A stretch of DNA of 64,000 nt, from positions 1 to 64,000 of the forward strand of contig CALXHO010000007.1 of assembly GCA_944388125.1 (NCBI GenBank). Direction: 5' to 3'. Origin of the DNA: an uncultured Gemmiger sp. (GTDB lineage Bacteria > Bacillota > Clostridia > Oscillospirales > Ruminococcaceae). Shown here one piece after another: positions 34,012 to 42,131 of this stretch; within the stretch, counting starts at the first letter, position 1, and the number at the start of each line of letters is the position of its first letter. The position numbers and the translations under genes are program-made. The notes below the pieces were generated by a model. That model was not told where the DNA came from, ran no database searches, and saw only the letters and a list, made by a program, of their open reading frames with translations.

Positions 34012-35133
34012 ATGATCACCATTGACGAACTGAAATCCCGGCTGGGCGGATTCGAGACTTCGATCAACGACCTGCGGGACGCGCTTGCCATCGAGTCGAG
34101 CCAGAAGCGCCTGGCCGAGCTGGAACACCAGATGACGCTGCCGGGCTTTTATGATGACCAGGAGCGCAGCCAGAAGGTTTATGCCGAGATGAGCGACCTG
34201 AAGAACAAGCTGGACCGCTTCACCAAGCTGCTGGCGCAGTACGAGGATGCCGGCACGCTGCTGGAGATGCTGGCGGAGGAGAACGATCCCTCCCTGGCCC
34301 CCGAGGGGGAGGCCGCCGTGGACGAAGTGGCCAAGGAGATTGATGAGCTGCAGCTCATGACCATGCTCAACGGGGAATATGACCACTCCAACGCCATTCT
34401 GACCTTCCACGCCGGTACCGGCGGCACCGAAGCCCAGGACTGGGCCGAGATGCTCTACCGCATGTACACCCGCTGGGCGGACGCCCACGGCTACAAGGTG
34501 GAGGTCCTGGATGTGCTGGACGGCGACGAGGCCGGCATCAAGAGCGCTTCCATGATGGTCAAGGGCCCCAACGCCTACGGCATGCTCAAGAGTGAGAACG
34601 GCGTCCACCGCCTGGTGCGCATCAGTCCCTTTGACGCCAATGCCCGCCGTCAGACCAGCTTTGCCAGCCTGGAAGTCATGCCCGAGCTGGACGATAACAT
34701 CCAGGTGGAGATCCGCCCCGAGGACATCGAGATGCAGGTCTACCGTTCCTCCGGCGCAGGCGGCCAGCACATCAACAAGACCTCTTCGGCGGTCCGCCTG
34801 ATCCACAAGCCCACGGGCATTGTGACTTCCTGCCAGACCCAGCGCAGCCAGCTGCAGAACCGCGAGTACGCTATGGAAATGCTCAAGGCCAAGCTGTATC
34901 AGATCGCCCTGCAGCAGCATAAAGAAAAGATCGACGACATCAAGGGCGTCCAGAATGAGATCGCCTGGGGTCATCAGATCCGCAGCTATGTCTTTATGCC
35001 CTACACGCTGGTCAAGGACCACCGCACCAACTACGAAAACGGCAACGTCCAGGCCGTCATGGACGGTGACCTGGACGGCTTCATCTACGCCTACCTCAAG
35101 GCGGCCAGCCGCGGGGAACTGCAGGACGTCTGA
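34012..35133 (+). CDS. prfB: Peptide chain release factor 2, frameshift-independent
   Basis: A 373-residue class I release factor that reads UAA and UGA. The RF2 codon-recognition tripeptide SPF is at 205-207, and the peptidyl-hydrolysis GGQ at 250-252. Most bacteria need a +1 programmed frameshift near codon 25 (CUU UGA C); here the aligned region (LRDALAIESSQ, 21-31) reads straight through as CTT GCC with no stop, so the protein is made from one frame and RF2 cannot autoregulate that way. The SD is weak (AGGGG about 11 bases upstream). It is monocistronic, ending in its own terminator. Confidence 0.95.
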   Translation: MITIDELKSRLGGFETSINDLRDALAIESSQKRLAELEHQMTLPGFYDDQERSQKVYAEMSDLKNKLDRFTKLLAQYEDAGTLLEMLAEENDPSLAPEGEAAVDEVAKEIDELQLMTMLNGEYDHSNAILTFHAGTGGTEAQDWAEMLYRMYTRWADAHGYKVEVLDVLDGDEAGIKSASMMVKGPNAYGMLKSENGVHRLVRISPFDANARRQTSFASLEVMPELDDNIQVEIRPEDIEMQVYRSSGAGGQHINKTSSAVRLIHKPTGIVTSCQTQRSQLQNREYAMEMLKAKLYQIALQQHKEKIDDIKGVQNEIAWGHQIRSYVFMPYTLVKDHRTNYENGNVQAVMDGDLDGFIYAYLKAASRGELQDV

Positions 35134-35158
35134 TTCGCACCATATTCCCATGTATTCT

Positions 35159-35198
35159 GCCCGCAGAGCCGGAATCGCCCCGGCTCTGCGGGCTTTTT
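35159..35198 (+). terminator. Intrinsic terminator after prfB
   Basis: A 13-base stem (CCCGCAGAGCCGG / CCGGCTCTGCGGG), followed by five T. Confidence 0.9.
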
Positions 35199-35353
35199 GC
35201 GAAAAAGGATCTTCCGGCCGGTGCGGCAAAATACTATATTTGTTCACACTCGGCCGGTATACTGAAACTGTTCGCATACAATTCTCGCTTTGCGCCTGGT
35301 GCCTGCCCGCAGCACCGGGTCCCAGGCGTTTCGGATATAGGGAGGAAAGTTCC

Positions 35354-37819
35354 TTGTCAGACAGAACCCGGCGGCCCCACAGCCGCATCCCGACAAAAGA
35401 AAGAGGGGAGGCCGGCCCGGTGATCCCGCCGGCCCGGACCGATCCGGAAACCGGCCTCACGCCCGAACAGGCGGCGGAGCGCATGGCGGCGGGACTGGAC
35501 AACCGGGAGGTTGCCTCTCCCACCAAGACCACCGGTCGGATCATCCGGGAGAACGTCTTTACCTTTTTCAATCTGGTATTTGTGGTACTGGCACTTCTCC
35601 TGGCCATGGTGGGCAGCTTTGCCAACATGGGATTTCTGGGCGTGGTGGTCTGCAATGCCGTCATCGGCATCATCCAGCAATTGCGGTCCAAGCGGGCGGT
35701 GGACAAGCTGACCCTGGTGACGGTGCACAAGGTCCGCTGTCTGCGCGGGGGAACCCTGCTGGAACTTCCCCCCACGGCTTTGGTGCGGGATGACATTGTG
35801 GACTTCGGCCCCGGAGAACAGATCTGTGCCGACGGCGTGGTGCGCAGCGGGGAGGTCCAGGTCAATGAGGCCCTCATCACCGGCGAGGCGGACCCCGTGG
35901 CCAAGCATCCGGGGGACGGCCTGCGCTCGGGCAGCTTTGTGATGGCAGGCCGCTGCCGTGCCCAGCTGACCCGGGTGGGGGCGGATTCCTATGCCAACCG
36001 CCTCATGGTGGAAGCCAAGACCGACGTGCGCCTGGCCAAGAGCGAGATGATGCGCTCGCTAGACCGGCTGATCCGGTTCATCGGCCTGATCCTGCTGCCC
36101 TTCGGCGTTATGCTCTTTTTGCAGCAGTATGACGTTCTGGCCCTGAGCCTGCGGGATTCCATCGAAGCCACCGTGGCGGCGCTCATCGGCATGATCCCGG
36201 AAGGCCTTTATCTGCTCACCAGTGTGGCGCTGGCCGTCAGCATGATCCGCCTGGCCCGGCAAAAGGTCCTGGCCCAGGATATGAATTGTATTGAGACGCT
36301 GGCCCGGGTGGATGTGCTCTGCGTGGACAAGACCGGCACCATCACCGAGGCGGAGATAGAAGCGGGGGAGCCCATCCTGCTGGATGAGGGAAGATGGGAT
36401 GCCGCCCGCACACGGGAGGTGCTGCTTGCCTTTTACGGTGACAGTGAGCCGGAAAACGATACCGCCCGCGCCATGGTCCGCCGCTTTGGCGGAGTGTCGG
36501 ACTGGGTACGGCAGCATACGGTGCCTTTCAATTCGGCGTACAAATGGAGTGCCGCCACCTTTGCGGGGCACGGCAGTTTTGTCATCGGCGCGCCGGAATT
36601 TGTAGCGGGCAGCCGCTATCCCGAACTGGCCGCGCAGGTGGAACCCTGCCTGGCCAAGGGCTACCGGGTATTGCTTCTGGCAGCCTTCGACGGAGAGCCC
36701 GACCCGGCGGACGGACTTCCGGCTTCGGCACTGCATTTCATTGCACTGATCCCCCTGTCCAACCGCATCCGGCCCGAGGCCCCCAGGACCTTCCGCTACT
36801 TTGCCGAGCAGGGAGTGTCGGTGCGGGTCATCTCGGGGGATAATCCCGCCGCAGTCAGTGAGGTGGCCCGCCAGGCAGGCATTGCCGGGGCCGAGAAATA
36901 TGTGGACGCCTCCACGCTGCGCACCGATGAGGCTCTGGCCTCGGCGGCGGAGAAGTACACCGTCTTTGGGCGCGTCACCCCGGAACAGAAGCGGAAACTC
37001 GTCCGCGCCATGCAGGATGCCGGGCATACCGTCGCCATGACGGGAGACGGCGTCAACGATGTTCTCGCCCTCAAGGATGCCGACTGCGGCATCGCCATGG
37101 CATCCGGGGCCCAGGCCGCCTCCCAGGTGGCGCAGCTGGTACTGACCGATTCCAACTTTTCCGGCCTGCCTGCAGTGGTGGCGGAAGGCCGCCGGGTTAT
37201 AAACAACATCCAGCGCTCGGCCTCCCTCTTCCTTGTCAAGAACATCTTTTCTTTCCTGCTCAGCCTGCTGACGCTGTTCATCGCTATGCCGTATCCCCTT
37301 CAGCCGCTGCAGCTCACTCTCATCTCGGCCACGACCATCGGGATTCCGTCCTTCATCCTGGCGCTGGAACCCAACCACGAGCGCATCCGCGGCCAGTTTC
37401 TGCGCAATGTGTTCCGGGCGGCGTTGCCGGGCGGCCTGACCGACCTGATCCTGGTGCTGGGGGTACAGGCTTTCGCCTATGCGTTTGATCTGCCCAACAC
37501 AGTGCTCTCCACCATCTGCACGCTGGTTATGCTGGGGGTGGGCCTGACGGTGCTCTGGTATGTCTGCCGCCCCTTCACGCCGCAGCATATGTTGCTCTGG
37601 ACGGGAATGCTGGTGCTGGGCGCGGCCTGCGCCTGCATTTTCGCCCCTGTTCTGGAACTGGTCCGGCTGGATCTGCAGGGCGTTCTGGTGCTGCTGGTGT
37701 TCTGGGCCCTCACCGTTCCGGTCATGCGGGCAATGCGCGCTGCCGTCGCCGCATCCGTGCGCTACTGGGACAAGCTCACCGGTTATCTGCCGTCAGCGCA
37801 GAACAACCGCACACTTTGA
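35354..37819 (+). CDS. Cation-translocating P-type ATPase (CtpE-like)
   Basis: An 821-residue P-type ATPase. After a polar N-terminal tail come two helices, the actuator domain with ITGEADPVAKHPGD, helices with MIPEGLYLLTSVALAV (the PEGL-type M4), the phosphorylation motif DKTGTIT (Asp325), TGDGVNDVLALKDADCGIAM, and about six C-terminal helices. The PEGL motif and the short nucleotide domain place it with CtpE-type pumps, one of which (mycobacterial CtpE) is linked to Ca2+; the ion here is not proven. Start chosen at TTG 35354 with GGGAGGAAAG upstream; the frame runs 133 codons further into prfB, which is unlikely. Confidence 0.88.
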   Translation: MSDRTRRPHSRIPTKERGEAGPVIPPARTDPETGLTPEQAAERMAAGLDNREVASPTKTTGRIIRENVFTFFNLVFVVLALLLAMVGSFANMGFLGVVVCNAVIGIIQQLRSKRAVDKLTLVTVHKVRCLRGGTLLELPPTALVRDDIVDFGPGEQICADGVVRSGEVQVNEALITGEADPVAKHPGDGLRSGSFVMAGRCRAQLTRVGADSYANRLMVEAKTDVRLAKSEMMRSLDRLIRFIGLILLPFGVMLFLQQYDVLALSLRDSIEATVAALIGMIPEGLYLLTSVALAVSMIRLARQKVLAQDMNCIETLARVDVLCVDKTGTITEAEIEAGEPILLDEGRWDAARTREVLLAFYGDSEPENDTARAMVRRFGGVSDWVRQHTVPFNSAYKWSAATFAGHGSFVIGAPEFVAGSRYPELAAQVEPCLAKGYRVLLLAAFDGEPDPADGLPASALHFIALIPLSNRIRPEAPRTFRYFAEQGVSVRVISGDNPAAVSEVARQAGIAGAEKYVDASTLRTDEALASAAEKYTVFGRVTPEQKRKLVRAMQDAGHTVAMTGDGVNDVLALKDADCGIAMASGAQAASQVAQLVLTDSNFSGLPAVVAEGRRVINNIQRSASLFLVKNIFSFLLSLLTLFIAMPYPLQPLQLTLISATTIGIPSFILALEPNHERIRGQFLRNVFRAALPGGLTDLILVLGVQAFAYAFDLPNTVLSTICTLVMLGVGLTVLWYVCRPFTPQHMLLWTGMLVLGAACACIFAPVLELVRLDLQGVLVLLVFWALTVPVMRAMRAAVAASVRYWDKLTGYLPSAQNNRTL

Positions 37820-37870
37820 ACCCGGAATTCTGCCCGAGAATCGCCCCTTGCCTGCGCCCACAGCAAAACA

Positions 37871-37911
37871 AAAAGACCGCCTGCCCGGAAGCTTCCGGCA
37901 GGCGGTCTTTG
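37871..37911. terminator. Bidirectional intrinsic terminator
   Basis: AAAGACCGCCTGCC and GGCAGGCGGTCTTT pair with an inner CGGAAGCTTCCG hairpin, between the convergent P-type ATPase and dnaI genes. Confidence 0.9.
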
Positions 37912-37940
37912 CATTTATGACAGGATGAAACGGGCAGCGC

Positions 37941-38909
37941 TTATTTCAGCCGCTGATCGGTGCCGAAAAACTTGAACATCCGGCAATTGCCCAGCATCCG
38001 GCTGGCGACCTTCTCGGTGTAGCGGGCCTCGAACACCGACTGATCCACAATGTTGGTGGTGTAGATGGTGGGCCGTCGGCAGAGCATACGGGTGTTGACC
38101 AGCTCGTACAGCACGCTGACGGTCAGCTGAGTCATGAACTCGGTACCCAGGTCATCCAGGATCAGCAGGTCTGCCTCCTTGCAGGCGTTGAGCCAGTCGT
38201 CGTCGGTGTCCCGGTCAAAGTGTTCCCGGCTCAGCTGAGCAGCCAGGGCGGCGGAACTGGTGTAGAGCACGTCATATCCCCGGTCCAGCACGGCGTCTGC
38301 CACTGCCAGGGCCAGGTGAGTCTTGCCCAGACCGGCGCTGCCGGTGAAAAGCAGATTGGGGCTTTTGGGGCTGAACTCCGCCGCCCACCTGCGGCAGTAG
38401 GCCAGAATCTTGCCCATGTAGTCCCGGACGGGGCCGCCCAGCTCGGGGTCGACGGCGGTGGGGTAGCGCTCCAGCTCAAAAGAATCAAAGCTGCACAGCG
38501 CCAGCGGGGAAGCCGCGTTGATCTCCTCCCGGCGCAGGGTGCGGGCCAGTTCCGCCACACAGGAGCAGGGACGGCCGTTGGAAATGCCGGTGTCCTGACA
38601 GGCAAGGCAGGTATATTTGGGCACAAACTCCTCCGGCTGATACCCGGCAGCCCGGATAACCCCGTTCAGCGTCTCGCCCGCCTGCTCAAAAGCGCGCTGG
38701 GCGGCCAGCCGCTTGGTGATGTCGGCGCCCTGGGCGGCCGTCATCAGGTAGGCGGCGCCCAGACGGGTGCGCTGGGCCTGAGCATCCCCGATCTCGGGAT
38801 GACGGCGCAAGGCCTCGGTGCGCAGGGCCTCGGCGCGGGTGACGGCACGCTGGCGGCGCGCGGCGACCTCACGCTGGGCGGCGCGGAACAGTTCGTCCTT
38901 GGTACGCAT
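37941..38909 (-). CDS. dnaI: Helicase-loader ATPase, DnaI/DnaC-like
   Basis: A 322-residue AAA+ protein. The N-terminal part is helical, followed by a cysteine cluster (YTCLACQDTG, then CSCV near 99-117) that matches the zinc-binding region of DnaI. The ATPase domain (about 165-322) has Walker A GSAGLGKTHLA and Walker B LLILDDLGTE, with the IstB-like YTTNI sensor region. DnaI loads the replicative helicase DnaB/DnaC at origins and restart sites together with DnaD. It follows the dnaD gene with a 3-base gap, which makes this role very likely; without it an IstB-type transposase helper would be the alternative. Confidence 0.85.
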   Translation of the reverse strand: MRTKDELFRAAQREVAARRQRAVTRAEALRTEALRRHPEIGDAQAQRTRLGAAYLMTAAQGADITKRLAAQRAFEQAGETLNGVIRAAGYQPEEFVPKYTCLACQDTGISNGRPCSCVAELARTLRREEINAASPLALCSFDSFELERYPTAVDPELGGPVRDYMGKILAYCRRWAAEFSPKSPNLLFTGSAGLGKTHLALAVADAVLDRGYDVLYTSSAALAAQLSREHFDRDTDDDWLNACKEADLLILDDLGTEFMTQLTVSVLYELVNTRMLCRRPTIYTTNIVDQSVFEARYTEKVASRMLGNCRMFKFFGTDQRLK

Positions 38910-38912
38910 GGC

Positions 38913-39821
38913 TTATCCCTCTGTTTCCTCATCAAATACCGCATTCCAGTTGCGGTTGAACATGTCTTTCATCGGTTTGGCCGGGGCCTTGCCGGTGGCC
39001 AGGATGTTGGCGGGGGAGAGCGCTCCCTTGCCGCGCACGGCCTGTACTGTCGTCAGGCCCTGGGAACGCCACGACCGCAGGATGCCGTCCACATAGCGGA
39101 TGGTGCGGTGGTTCTCGGCGCGCAGCAGGGCCTCCTCGATCATGTCGGCGCCGATGTGCCATTCCTCGTGCCAGCGGGCGACGGCACGGCGGTCCCACTG
39201 GGTGAGGGTGTGGGGCTCTACGCCGAACAGCTTTGCGGCTTCGGCACACCATTCCTCCCGCTGCTGGGCGCGGCGCAGATAGCGCTCGGCATCCTCGCCG
39301 GTCTCCACACCGGCCTCCCGCCAGCGCACCAGCTCCCGCGCCACGGCGCCCACTGTGCGGCGGCCCTGCCGGGCAACCTCGGCGCAGCAGAGCAGCACCA
39401 CATCGGGCTGCCATCCGTCGGAAAGGTACAGCCCGACCAGACGCTGCAGGTCGCTGCGGCTCAGCGCCTTGCCGAAAGCCGTCTGGGCCTCCTCACACAG
39501 GACCCCCACATAGGGATCGTTGATGCTGGCAAGGTCAATCTCTGCAGCCTGGGCAGCGGGGACAGGGGCGGGCGCAGCCGCTGTGTTGCCGCGCTCTCTT
39601 TCCAGCAGCCCGGCGCCTGCCCAGTATTGCAGGGCACGGTTGGCAGCCTCAACGCTTTTGAGCCCCAGATCGTGGGCGATGGTGCGGGCATCAGTGCACC
39701 CGGAACTCAGCACATACAGCGCAACGCGGATAAAATCGCCGTCGGTGCGCGGCAGTTGCGAAAAGATCAGCTGCGGCACCGATACGGTATCGCCGCTGAG
39801 ATTGGCCAGCTTATAGATCAT
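38913..39821 (-). CDS. DnaD-domain replication initiation protein
   Basis: A 302-residue protein with an N-terminal winged-helix region (about 1-75, TDARTIAHDLGLKSVEAANRAL) and two DnaB_2/DnaD-like helical domains (about 100-175 and 195-265); the second ends in the YVDGILRSWRSQGL motif (YxxxIxxxW class) that binds ssDNA. Two such domains are the layout seen in many Clostridial DnaD/DnaB-like proteins. It works upstream of the DnaI helicase loader encoded next. The promoter at 39861-39889 reads into it. Confidence 0.85.
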   Translation of the reverse strand: MIYKLANLSGDTVSVPQLIFSQLPRTDGDFIRVALYVLSSGCTDARTIAHDLGLKSVEAANRALQYWAGAGLLERERGNTAAAPAPVPAAQAAEIDLASINDPYVGVLCEEAQTAFGKALSRSDLQRLVGLYLSDGWQPDVVLLCCAEVARQGRRTVGAVARELVRWREAGVETGEDAERYLRRAQQREEWCAEAAKLFGVEPHTLTQWDRRAVARWHEEWHIGADMIEEALLRAENHRTIRYVDGILRSWRSQGLTTVQAVRGKGALSPANILATGKAPAKPMKDMFNRNWNAVFDEETEG

Positions 39822-39860
39822 CCCAATATATCCCCCTGAAAAAACCGCAAACTTAAAGCT

Positions 39861-39889
39861 ATTATATCATCGGGCGGAAAATCTGTAAA
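39861..39889 (-). promoter_or_regulatory. Promoter of dnaD-dnaI
   Basis: On the minus strand TTTACA (39884-39889) and a perfect TATAAT (39861-39866), 17-base spacer, 40 bases before the start codon. Confidence 0.7.
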
Positions 39890-39982
39890 CCGAACCCTGT
39901 TCCCCGGAAAAGATTGGCGGGGAAAAAGGCAAAACGCCGAAAATCCCTGCGTGATTTTGGCGGAATTTTTCGGGCTGCCCGG

Positions 39983-40011
39983 TTGCAAGGTTTTTGCGAT
40001 GCCACTAAAAT
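39983..40011 (+). promoter_or_regulatory. Promoter of the PRTase gene
   Basis: TTGCAA (39983-39988) and TAAAAT (40006-40011), 17-base spacer, divergent from the dnaD promoter. Confidence 0.6.
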
Positions 40012-40073
40012 AGTAATTAATGATACCATACGCCCGTCCCAGCGGCGGGAAAAGCTGAAAGGAGCTGTGCAGG

Positions 40074-40712
40074 ATGGGAATCAACATGGTCAAACTTCCG
40101 ACAAAAAAGGCGGATCTGTATTTGCGTGTGGCAAAGGGGCATTTTGCCACCAGCCACAGCCATATCAATTATTATATTGATGTGACGATGCAGAAAACGC
40201 GCCTGTCCGAGGCCCGCGCGGTGGCAAGGGAACTGGTTTCCGCCTACAAGCTGACCACCATTGTGGATACGGTTCTCTGCCTGGACGGCACCGAGGTCAT
40301 CGGCGCCTGCCTGGCCAGCGAACTGACCCGGGACGGATTTGTCAATATGAATGCCCACCAGACCATCTACGTGGTCACCCCGGAGCATACCACCGGCAGC
40401 CAGCTGCTTTTCCGGGAAAATATCACCCCCATGATCACCGGCAAGCATGTGCTGATCCTGGCGGCATCGGTCACCACCGGCTATACGGTTCAGGCTGCCA
40501 TTGAGGCGGTCAAGTATTACGGCGGTATGGTGGCAGGCCTGGCAGCTATCTTTGCCACCGTCAAGGAGTGCGAGGGCTATCCCGTCGCGTCCATCTTTGA
40601 CCCCAATGACTTGCCCGATTACAAGACCTATGACTCTCATCAGTGCCCGTACTGCAAGGCGGGCCAGCGGATCGACGCTCTGGTCAACAGTTACGGCTAT
40701 TCCACGCTGTAA
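40074..40712 (+). CDS. Orotate-phosphoribosyltransferase-like PRTase
   Basis: A 212-residue type I phosphoribosyltransferase. The PRPP-binding loop is HVLILAASVTTGYTVQAAI (about 123-141), but the usual pair of acidic residues before TTG is replaced by Ala-Ser, so the catalytic metal/PRPP contact is altered. The N-terminal part (HINYYIDVT) and the late CPYCKAG near the C terminus, a possible zinc or structural pair, are not those of a classical PyrE. It may be a regulatory or salvage PRTase. AAAGGAG precedes the ATG; M5 is an alternative start. It stands alone between its own promoter and terminator. Confidence 0.75.
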   Translation: MGINMVKLPTKKADLYLRVAKGHFATSHSHINYYIDVTMQKTRLSEARAVARELVSAYKLTTIVDTVLCLDGTEVIGACLASELTRDGFVNMNAHQTIYVVTPEHTTGSQLLFRENITPMITGKHVLILAASVTTGYTVQAAIEAVKYYGGMVAGLAAIFATVKECEGYPVASIFDPNDLPDYKTYDSHQCPYCKAGQRIDALVNSYGYSTL

Positions 40713-40744
40713 TGGACCGGAACCTCCGCACAATGCAGTGAACC

Positions 40745-40785
40745 CAGGCGTCCGGCTGCCAGGAATGGCAGCCGGACGCCTTTTG
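40745..40785 (+). terminator. Intrinsic terminator after the PRTase gene
   Basis: A 16-base stem (AGGCGTCCGGCTGCCA / TGGCAGCCGGACGCCT) followed by TTTT. Confidence 0.9.
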
Positions 40786-40883
40786 TCATTCCCGAAAAAA
40801 ACAGGCAACTCCACCGGACCGCGGCGCAAATGTTGGAGAAAAGAAGATAGAAAAGGGCTGAAATGAACTCCGGCAGCATCCAC

Positions 40884-40912
40884 TTGAAATCCCGGGCCGG
40901 ATAGAGTACTAT
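40884..40912 (+). promoter_or_regulatory. Putative promoter of the sortase gene
   Basis: TTGAAA (40884-40889) and TACTAT (40907-40912), 17-base spacer, only about 35 bases before the ATG. Confidence 0.55.
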
Positions 40913-40947
40913 GAGAGGAAACAATTGACCCCGGGAGGTGTGTCTGC

Positions 40948-41847
40948 ATGGCGGAGAAGCGTCCGCAGAGGCGGCCGGAAGCCCGGCAGGCTGCGCCGCT
41001 GTTTGCCGATGGGAAGAAACGGACCGTGTACGATCAGGATCGGGACACGGAGTATATTCGGCCGCGGCGCAAAAAGAAAAAAAGCAGCGGGAGCGACATT
41101 CTGTATACCATCGCCATTGTGATTTTTGCCGCCATTTTCCTGGTCAGCGGCGGAATGCTGCTCAAGCGTCTGTGGGATGACCGGCAGACCGAAAACGAAT
41201 TTGCCGCCCTGTCAGATCTGATCGACGAGACGGCGACAACAGCAGCCGACGGCGAAAGCGGCAATGCCGAAAAGTTTGCCCGCCTGGTGGAGCGCAACCC
41301 GGAATTCATCGGCTGGATCAGCATTGAGGGCACCAATCTGGATTTCCCTGTCATGTATTCTCCCTCGCGGGCGGACTTTTACCTCCGTCACGATTTTGAA
41401 GGGGAGTACAGCAATTACGGCGTGCCCTATCTGGACGAGGACTGCACCCTGACGTCGGATGCCCGCAGTGACAACCTCATCATTTACGGCCACAATATGA
41501 AGACCGGTACCATTTTCGGATGTCTGACCGGTTACAAGGACGAATCTTATTACAGGGAACATCCCGATATCACCTTTGATACGCTGTACGGCGACGGTAC
41601 CTATGAGGTCTTTGCTGCCTTTGCCATTGATGTGGCGACGGATACGGGATTTGCCTACAATACGTATATCGATATGGACCAAGCCTCTTTTGACGAGTTT
41701 GTCGGGGAGGCCAAGCGCCGCAGTGACGTGGACAGCGGCATCACGCCGCAGTACGGAGACGAACTGCTGACTCTGTCGACCTGTGAATATTCCAGCAGCA
41801 ACGGACGGTATGTTGTCTGTGCCCGCCGGGTGGAAAATGCCGGCTGA
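40948..41847 (+). CDS. Class B sortase
   Basis: A 299-residue membrane-anchored transpeptidase. A basic cytoplasmic tail (1-48) precedes one membrane helix (about 50-72), then the sortase fold with the catalytic triad His182 (IYGHNM), Cys279 (LSTCEY) and Arg287 (NGRYVV). The YSSSNGRYVV spacing and the long segment between His and Cys fit class B. Class B enzymes attach a few surface proteins or pilins to peptidoglycan; no substrate with an obvious sorting signal is encoded in this window, so its targets lie elsewhere. The SD is GGGAGG before the ATG. It has its own promoter and a terminator downstream. Confidence 0.9.
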   Translation: MAEKRPQRRPEARQAAPLFADGKKRTVYDQDRDTEYIRPRRKKKKSSGSDILYTIAIVIFAAIFLVSGGMLLKRLWDDRQTENEFAALSDLIDETATTAADGESGNAEKFARLVERNPEFIGWISIEGTNLDFPVMYSPSRADFYLRHDFEGEYSNYGVPYLDEDCTLTSDARSDNLIIYGHNMKTGTIFGCLTGYKDESYYREHPDITFDTLYGDGTYEVFAAFAIDVATDTGFAYNTYIDMDQASFDEFVGEAKRRSDVDSGITPQYGDELLTLSTCEYSSSNGRYVVCARRVENAG

Positions 41848-41910
41848 ACCTGTCGTAAATCGGCGGCAGGGCTTGCCCCGGCGCCGATGGTGTGGTATGC
41901 TTGAAGTGCG

Positions 41911-41925
41911 CAGACAGCCTGTCTG
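41911..41925. repeat. Short perfect inverted repeat
   Basis: CAGACAG-C-CTGTCTG, a 15-base odd-centred palindrome between the sortase and glmS genes. It could be an operator or a small RNA hairpin; no T-run follows. The rest of 41848-42131 holds the terminator at 41967 and a CATATG direct repeat (42061-42076), with no clear glmS promoter and none of the glmS-ribozyme signatures I would recognise. Confidence 0.35.
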
Positions 41926-41966
41926 GATTTTGGTGTAAGAAACTGGAAAGGGAGAATGCGCGCGGC

Positions 41967-42005
41967 GGGGCGGCCGTTGCCCTTGACGGCCGCCCTGCTT
42001 TTTTT
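41967..42005 (+). terminator. Intrinsic terminator between sortase and glmS
   Basis: GGGGCGGCCGT / ACGGCCGCCC stem with an 8-base loop, followed by seven T. Confidence 0.85.
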
Positions 42006-42131
42006 GATAAACGGTCCGGGACCCGGGCCGGCAGCGGATACAACCCCACACCTGCCCACGCATATGAATACATATGGACCGAAAGGGCGGATACACGATA
42101 ACCCAATTCAGAAACGACGGAGGGAACAGAT

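Noticed and set aside
34955..35353. A 133-codon upstream extension of the P-type ATPase frame
   Set aside because: It overlaps the end of prfB, crosses the prfB terminator, and has no homology-like composition; a TTG with a strong SD sits at 35354.
42006..42131. A glmS ribozyme upstream of glmS
   Set aside because: The conserved core and the cleavage-site region next to the gene were looked for and not seen; the space also seems too short.
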